Positions 51,367 to 54,281 of a stretch of DNA of 54,281 nt are shown piece after piece; positions within the stretch are counted from its first letter, which is position 1, and each line of letters begins with the position of its first letter. Under the pieces are notes generated by a model. The model did no database searches, was not told the origin of the DNA, and was given only the letters and a program-made list of their open reading frames with translations. Source of the DNA: an uncultured Lachnospiraceae bacterium (GTDB lineage: Bacteria > Bacillota > Clostridia > Lachnospirales > Lachnospiraceae). Both the position numbers and the translations under genes were made by a program. Location of the stretch: contig CAJTTI010000001.1 of NCBI GenBank assembly GCA_910579225.1, positions 159,238 through 213,518 of the forward strand, given 5' to 3'.

Positions 51367-54156
51367 ATGAATGACACGATCAACCGTTATCTGACGATCC
51401 TGTGCTATCCGTTTGCCTCCCTGGATTTCTTCCTGGAAGATTATATGGAGGAAATCATTCAGGAGAGGAAGCGGTGGGGGCCCTGGGAGAAGACGAAGAA
51501 ACGGCTGCAGGAAGCCATGGTCCGCCATGTACAGAAGACCTGCAGTCTGTATTCCTATGACGAAGTGTATATGTATCTGGAGAAATGCTATCTGTATGAT
51601 GCAGAGACGCAGCCGCATCAGAATGCGCTCCAGCTGTATCTGGAATGTTTCCGGAAGATTACGCGCTCGCTGATCTCCCAGCGGGACGGCAAGATTGTAT
51701 TCAAATACTGGAAGAACGAACACGATCCGGATTTTCTGAGCGGTTTTGGAGATGCGAACAAGATCTTTCTCTTTCACAGCCTGAATATGCACGTGCCCCT
51801 GGACTTTCTTGTTATGCTTCATATGGTTCAGAATCGGAAGAACAATGTAAACAATCTGAACCATTATTACAGTCAGATCGAAGTGGCGGATCAGCAGCTG
51901 GATGCGGTGCTGCAGGCGGGGGTAGCGGAAAACCATCTTCATAAAGGCGTGTCTCTGTCGTTTTTTGAGATTTGGGAAGCTTTTATGGCGCCCCTTGACA
52001 GCCATACGGCCAGCGTGCTGGAGCGGATGCAGATTCGGCTGAGTGATCAGACACGGGGAGAATGCGAAGTATTGTTCTATGTGCTGTCGGCGGCGGTTGT
52101 CCGCATCTGGACGGCTCTTGCGCTGGGCGAACGGATGCCGGAGGAATTTAAAATGCGGCAGGAGAGCGGAGGACAGGAAAGCGGGACCGGGTCTGAGGAA
52201 GATTTGCCGAACCGGGAAGTGAGGAAGCTGGTGCGCCGTTTTATCAGCGGCAGGGAACTGGAGAGATTTTACCGGCAGTGGTGGGGAAACATTGACGAGA
52301 AGAGGGCAAGGCATGAGATCCTTCTCTATTTCCAGAAATTGTGGGAGACGCTGCTTCTCTTTCTGCCGGAACAGACGGAAGAGCAGACCATTGTGCAGAA
52401 GATTTTCGGTATCAACAAAGGACTCTATACTTCCGATGAAAATATATTTTTATTTAAGGGAATGCAGTATCTGTGCAAATGTTCCGAAGAGTTGTCTGCC
52501 AAAGCACAGATCTCCATTCAGGACGAGCAGACGGTCCGGTGTATCCTGCAGTATCTGAGGGTGAAACACTCGGTATTCGGACGTACGGTTCAGAAGAAGA
52601 CCATACGGGGCCTGGACTATTTTCAAAATGAATTTTATAACAGGAATTCGAAGATGAACCAGTATTACAGCGCGGTATCGGCGGGCCTGGTTCCCGGGGA
52701 GGAGCGGACCACATACTGGGAACTGGCGATGCGCAAGCAGTTCCAGAACAGAGATCTGAAGAAAATCGAATTCCGGATGTCAGTCAATGAGAATGAAGCA
52801 GGATTCCGAAAAGAGGTGCAGGCGTTTCTGGAGGCATACCGCAGAATCATTCAAAGAGATTACTGCAAAAAGACAGAAGGCGGATACCGGGTCAACCGGG
52901 ACTTTCCTCAGGTGGGACTGGTCTGCCATCTGATCAAAGAGACGGATCGGACGGTTCCGGACAAATGTTATCTGGATGGGCTTAAAGATCGGGAAAAGAT
53001 GCAGTTCGGCATGCTGGAAGATAAATATGAACGGCAGGTCCGGTGTATGCAGGAGCTTCGGGATGGAATACCGGGGCTGGACCGGTATCTTGTGGGAATC
53101 GACGCGGCCAGTCTGGAGAACTCCACACCGGTCTGGGTCTTTGTGCGGGCATACGAAAAAGCCAGGGACAGCCTGCTGGAACCGATTGGATACGGCAGGA
53201 ATCAGAGGCAGAGTCTGCGCTTTACTTTTCACGCGGGGGAGGATTTCCGGCATATGCTGTCCGGACTGCGCAGGATGGATGAAGCGGTTACCTTCCTGAA
53301 ATTTCATGCGGGAGACCGGATTGGACACGGGACTGCACTTGGGATTTCGCCCAGGCTGTGGAAAGAACGGAATCCGTTTGCAGTCTTGCCGCGGATTGAA
53401 GCGCTGGAAAATTATATCTGGGCGTATTATGAACTGAGTCAGGATACGGCGGGGGCTCATTTTGCATGGACTGCGTACATAGAGAGGCGTGTCTGCGAGC
53501 TGGCCGAGGGTATCTACGGAAAGTCGCAGGGCCTGACCATGCAGGCTCTGACAGAAGGGTATCTGAAAACATTTGCCATATCATCCGGGAATCGCACCGT
53601 CTGCAAAGAGGCGGAAGATACAGGGTTCTGCGAGGCCGTCCGAAATCGGACCTATAATGAACTGGTCTGGAACGGGGAAAAGATCGCCCGGGCAAGGCAT
53701 TGCAGGAAATTTCTGACGGAGATGGAGCGGCCGATTCACTATGAGGTGACCGAGCAGGATATTCAGATTACGGAGACGCTGCAGGAGATTCTGCGGCGGA
53801 AGCTGAGCCGAAAGGGAATCGTGGTGGAAGTGAATCCTTCTTCGAATCTTGCAATCGGCGAGATCGACAGGATCACAGAGAATCAAATCTATCGTCTGAA
53901 CCGTCCGGGCGGGGAGGACAATGTGATGGTGTGCATCAACTCCGATGATCCGTCGGTATTTCATACCAATGTGTCCAACGAACTGGCTTATATTTATTAT
54001 GGGATGCTGAACCAGTCGGTCAGCCGGGAGACGGTTCTCCAGTGGATTGACAACGTGAGGGAATGCGGGATGAAAGCATCCTTTCTGCAGCGTACGGACA
54101 GCGGACAGCAGATCTATGAAGAGCTGGAGCAGATACTGGAGCGGCTGCAGGCATAA
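51367..54156 (+). CDS. rdrB: RdrB-like divergent adenosine deaminase (RADAR system)
   Basis: A 929-aa protein with a split adenosine-deaminase barrel. The zinc-binding HxH is H190/H192 in AENHLHKGVS, the catalytic Glu is in FTFHAGED (H622, E625), the third-strand His is H654 in RIGHG, the EVNPSSN strand is at 821-827, and the metal Asp pair D860-D861 is in NSDDPSVF. Thus every deaminase active-site element is present in order, separated by large inserts as in RdrB. The ATG has GGGAGA upstream. Known RdrB deaminates adenosine in RNA and/or nucleotides during infection; which substrate this one uses cannot be read. A terminator ends the operon. No RdrC/RdrD-type membrane gene is seen. Confidence 0.92.
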   Translation: MNDTINRYLTILCYPFASLDFFLEDYMEEIIQERKRWGPWEKTKKRLQEAMVRHVQKTCSLYSYDEVYMYLEKCYLYDAETQPHQNALQLYLECFRKITRSLISQRDGKIVFKYWKNEHDPDFLSGFGDANKIFLFHSLNMHVPLDFLVMLHMVQNRKNNVNNLNHYYSQIEVADQQLDAVLQAGVAENHLHKGVSLSFFEIWEAFMAPLDSHTASVLERMQIRLSDQTRGECEVLFYVLSAAVVRIWTALALGERMPEEFKMRQESGGQESGTGSEEDLPNREVRKLVRRFISGRELERFYRQWWGNIDEKRARHEILLYFQKLWETLLLFLPEQTEEQTIVQKIFGINKGLYTSDENIFLFKGMQYLCKCSEELSAKAQISIQDEQTVRCILQYLRVKHSVFGRTVQKKTIRGLDYFQNEFYNRNSKMNQYYSAVSAGLVPGEERTTYWELAMRKQFQNRDLKKIEFRMSVNENEAGFRKEVQAFLEAYRRIIQRDYCKKTEGGYRVNRDFPQVGLVCHLIKETDRTVPDKCYLDGLKDREKMQFGMLEDKYERQVRCMQELRDGIPGLDRYLVGIDAASLENSTPVWVFVRAYEKARDSLLEPIGYGRNQRQSLRFTFHAGEDFRHMLSGLRRMDEAVTFLKFHAGDRIGHGTALGISPRLWKERNPFAVLPRIEALENYIWAYYELSQDTAGAHFAWTAYIERRVCELAEGIYGKSQGLTMQALTEGYLKTFAISSGNRTVCKEAEDTGFCEAVRNRTYNELVWNGEKIARARHCRKFLTEMERPIHYEVTEQDIQITETLQEILRRKLSRKGIVVEVNPSSNLAIGEIDRITENQIYRLNRPGGEDNVMVCINSDDPSVFHTNVSNELAYIYYGMLNQSVSRETVLQWIDNVRECGMKASFLQRTDSGQQIYEELEQILERLQA

Positions 54157-54177
54157 AGGGAGAGATAAATATACTCA

Positions 54178-54223
54178 AAACAGGGAAGGAATCTGTAAAT
54201 CTGCAGATTCCTTCCCTGTTTTT
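54178..54223 (+). terminator. Strong terminator of the defence operon
   Basis: A perfect 18-bp stem (AAACAGGGAAGGAATCTG at 54178-54195, complement at 54204-54221), an eight-base loop and a T run. The flanking A run makes it potentially bidirectional. Confidence 0.95.
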
Positions 54224-54281
54224 ATATCTGCGTTCTTTTTCATCTATTTTCAGATTTTTCCTTACAAAATGAAAATATATT

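Noticed and set aside
1..54281. tRNA, rRNA or insertion-sequence transposase genes
   Set aside because: None seen on reading; no transposase motifs among the proteins and no cloverleaf noticed, though a dedicated tRNA scan was not possible.

Overview
The window reads as chromosome of a Gram-positive, low-to-mid GC gut anaerobe, most likely a Lachnospiraceae/Clostridia member with acetogen-like C1 metabolism. The reasons are strong AGGAGG-type ribosome sites, a corrinoid/methyl-tetrahydrofolate methyl-transfer cluster, GPH-type sugar symporters, plant-glycan enzymes, PucR and AraC regulators, and the protein families present. Genus is not determinable from the sequence alone.

Region 1 (0.6-16.5 kb) is a corrinoid-dependent demethylation locus. 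It holds a full-length RACo-type corrinoid reductive activator with DUF2284, two PucR-type regulators, a GPH symporter, a UroD-fold methyltransferase (candidate MT I), arylamine N-acetyltransferase, an old-yellow-enzyme/FeS/FAD reductase, a YjiH-type membrane protein, a second activator lacking the [2Fe-2S] domain, a methyl-THF:corrinoid methyltransferase (MT II) and the corrinoid protein. Together these could take up a methylated, probably aromatic, compound, move its methyl group through cobalamin to THF, and reduce or acetylate the remainder. The substrate is inference.

Region 2 (16.5-25.1 kb) is accessory. Two AraC regulators flank a 58-residue peptide gene. A visibly AT-rich array of small, co-oriented, mostly orphan genes follows (methyltransferase, broken DUF3267, GNAT, Tag glycosylase, zinc-ribbon, DUF3784 and unknowns). 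Its junctions carry two recurring short motifs and scraps of older genes, so it looks like a cassette array.

Region 3 (25.1-33.5 kb): a GH5-symporter-GH43 plant-glycan operon; a frameshifted AAA-ATPase/PD-(D/E)XK gene with an apparent palindromic insertion; and a PadR-DUF1700-DUF4097 operon with a perfect operator dyad.

Region 4 (33.6-38.3 kb): a cluster of small hairpins, DUF4230, a tight sce7726-sce7725-RES module (nuclease fold, beta-like protein, NAD-degrading-toxin fold), and purine nucleoside phosphorylase.

Region 5 (38.6-45.7 kb): an alpha-galactoside operon (lipoprotein binding protein, two permeases, AraC, GH36, YesL) without its own ABC ATPase.

Region 6 (45.8-54.2 kb): a four-gene defence operon between a promoter and a strong terminator. 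It encodes a RecF/OLD-like ATPase, a small TOPRIM-like protein, and a pair matching the RADAR anti-phage system: a large P-loop NTPase (RdrA) and a divergent adenosine deaminase (RdrB) with all the deaminase metal motifs. A dispersed palindromic repeat of about 107 bp recurs in the 5' leaders of genes from several of these regions.
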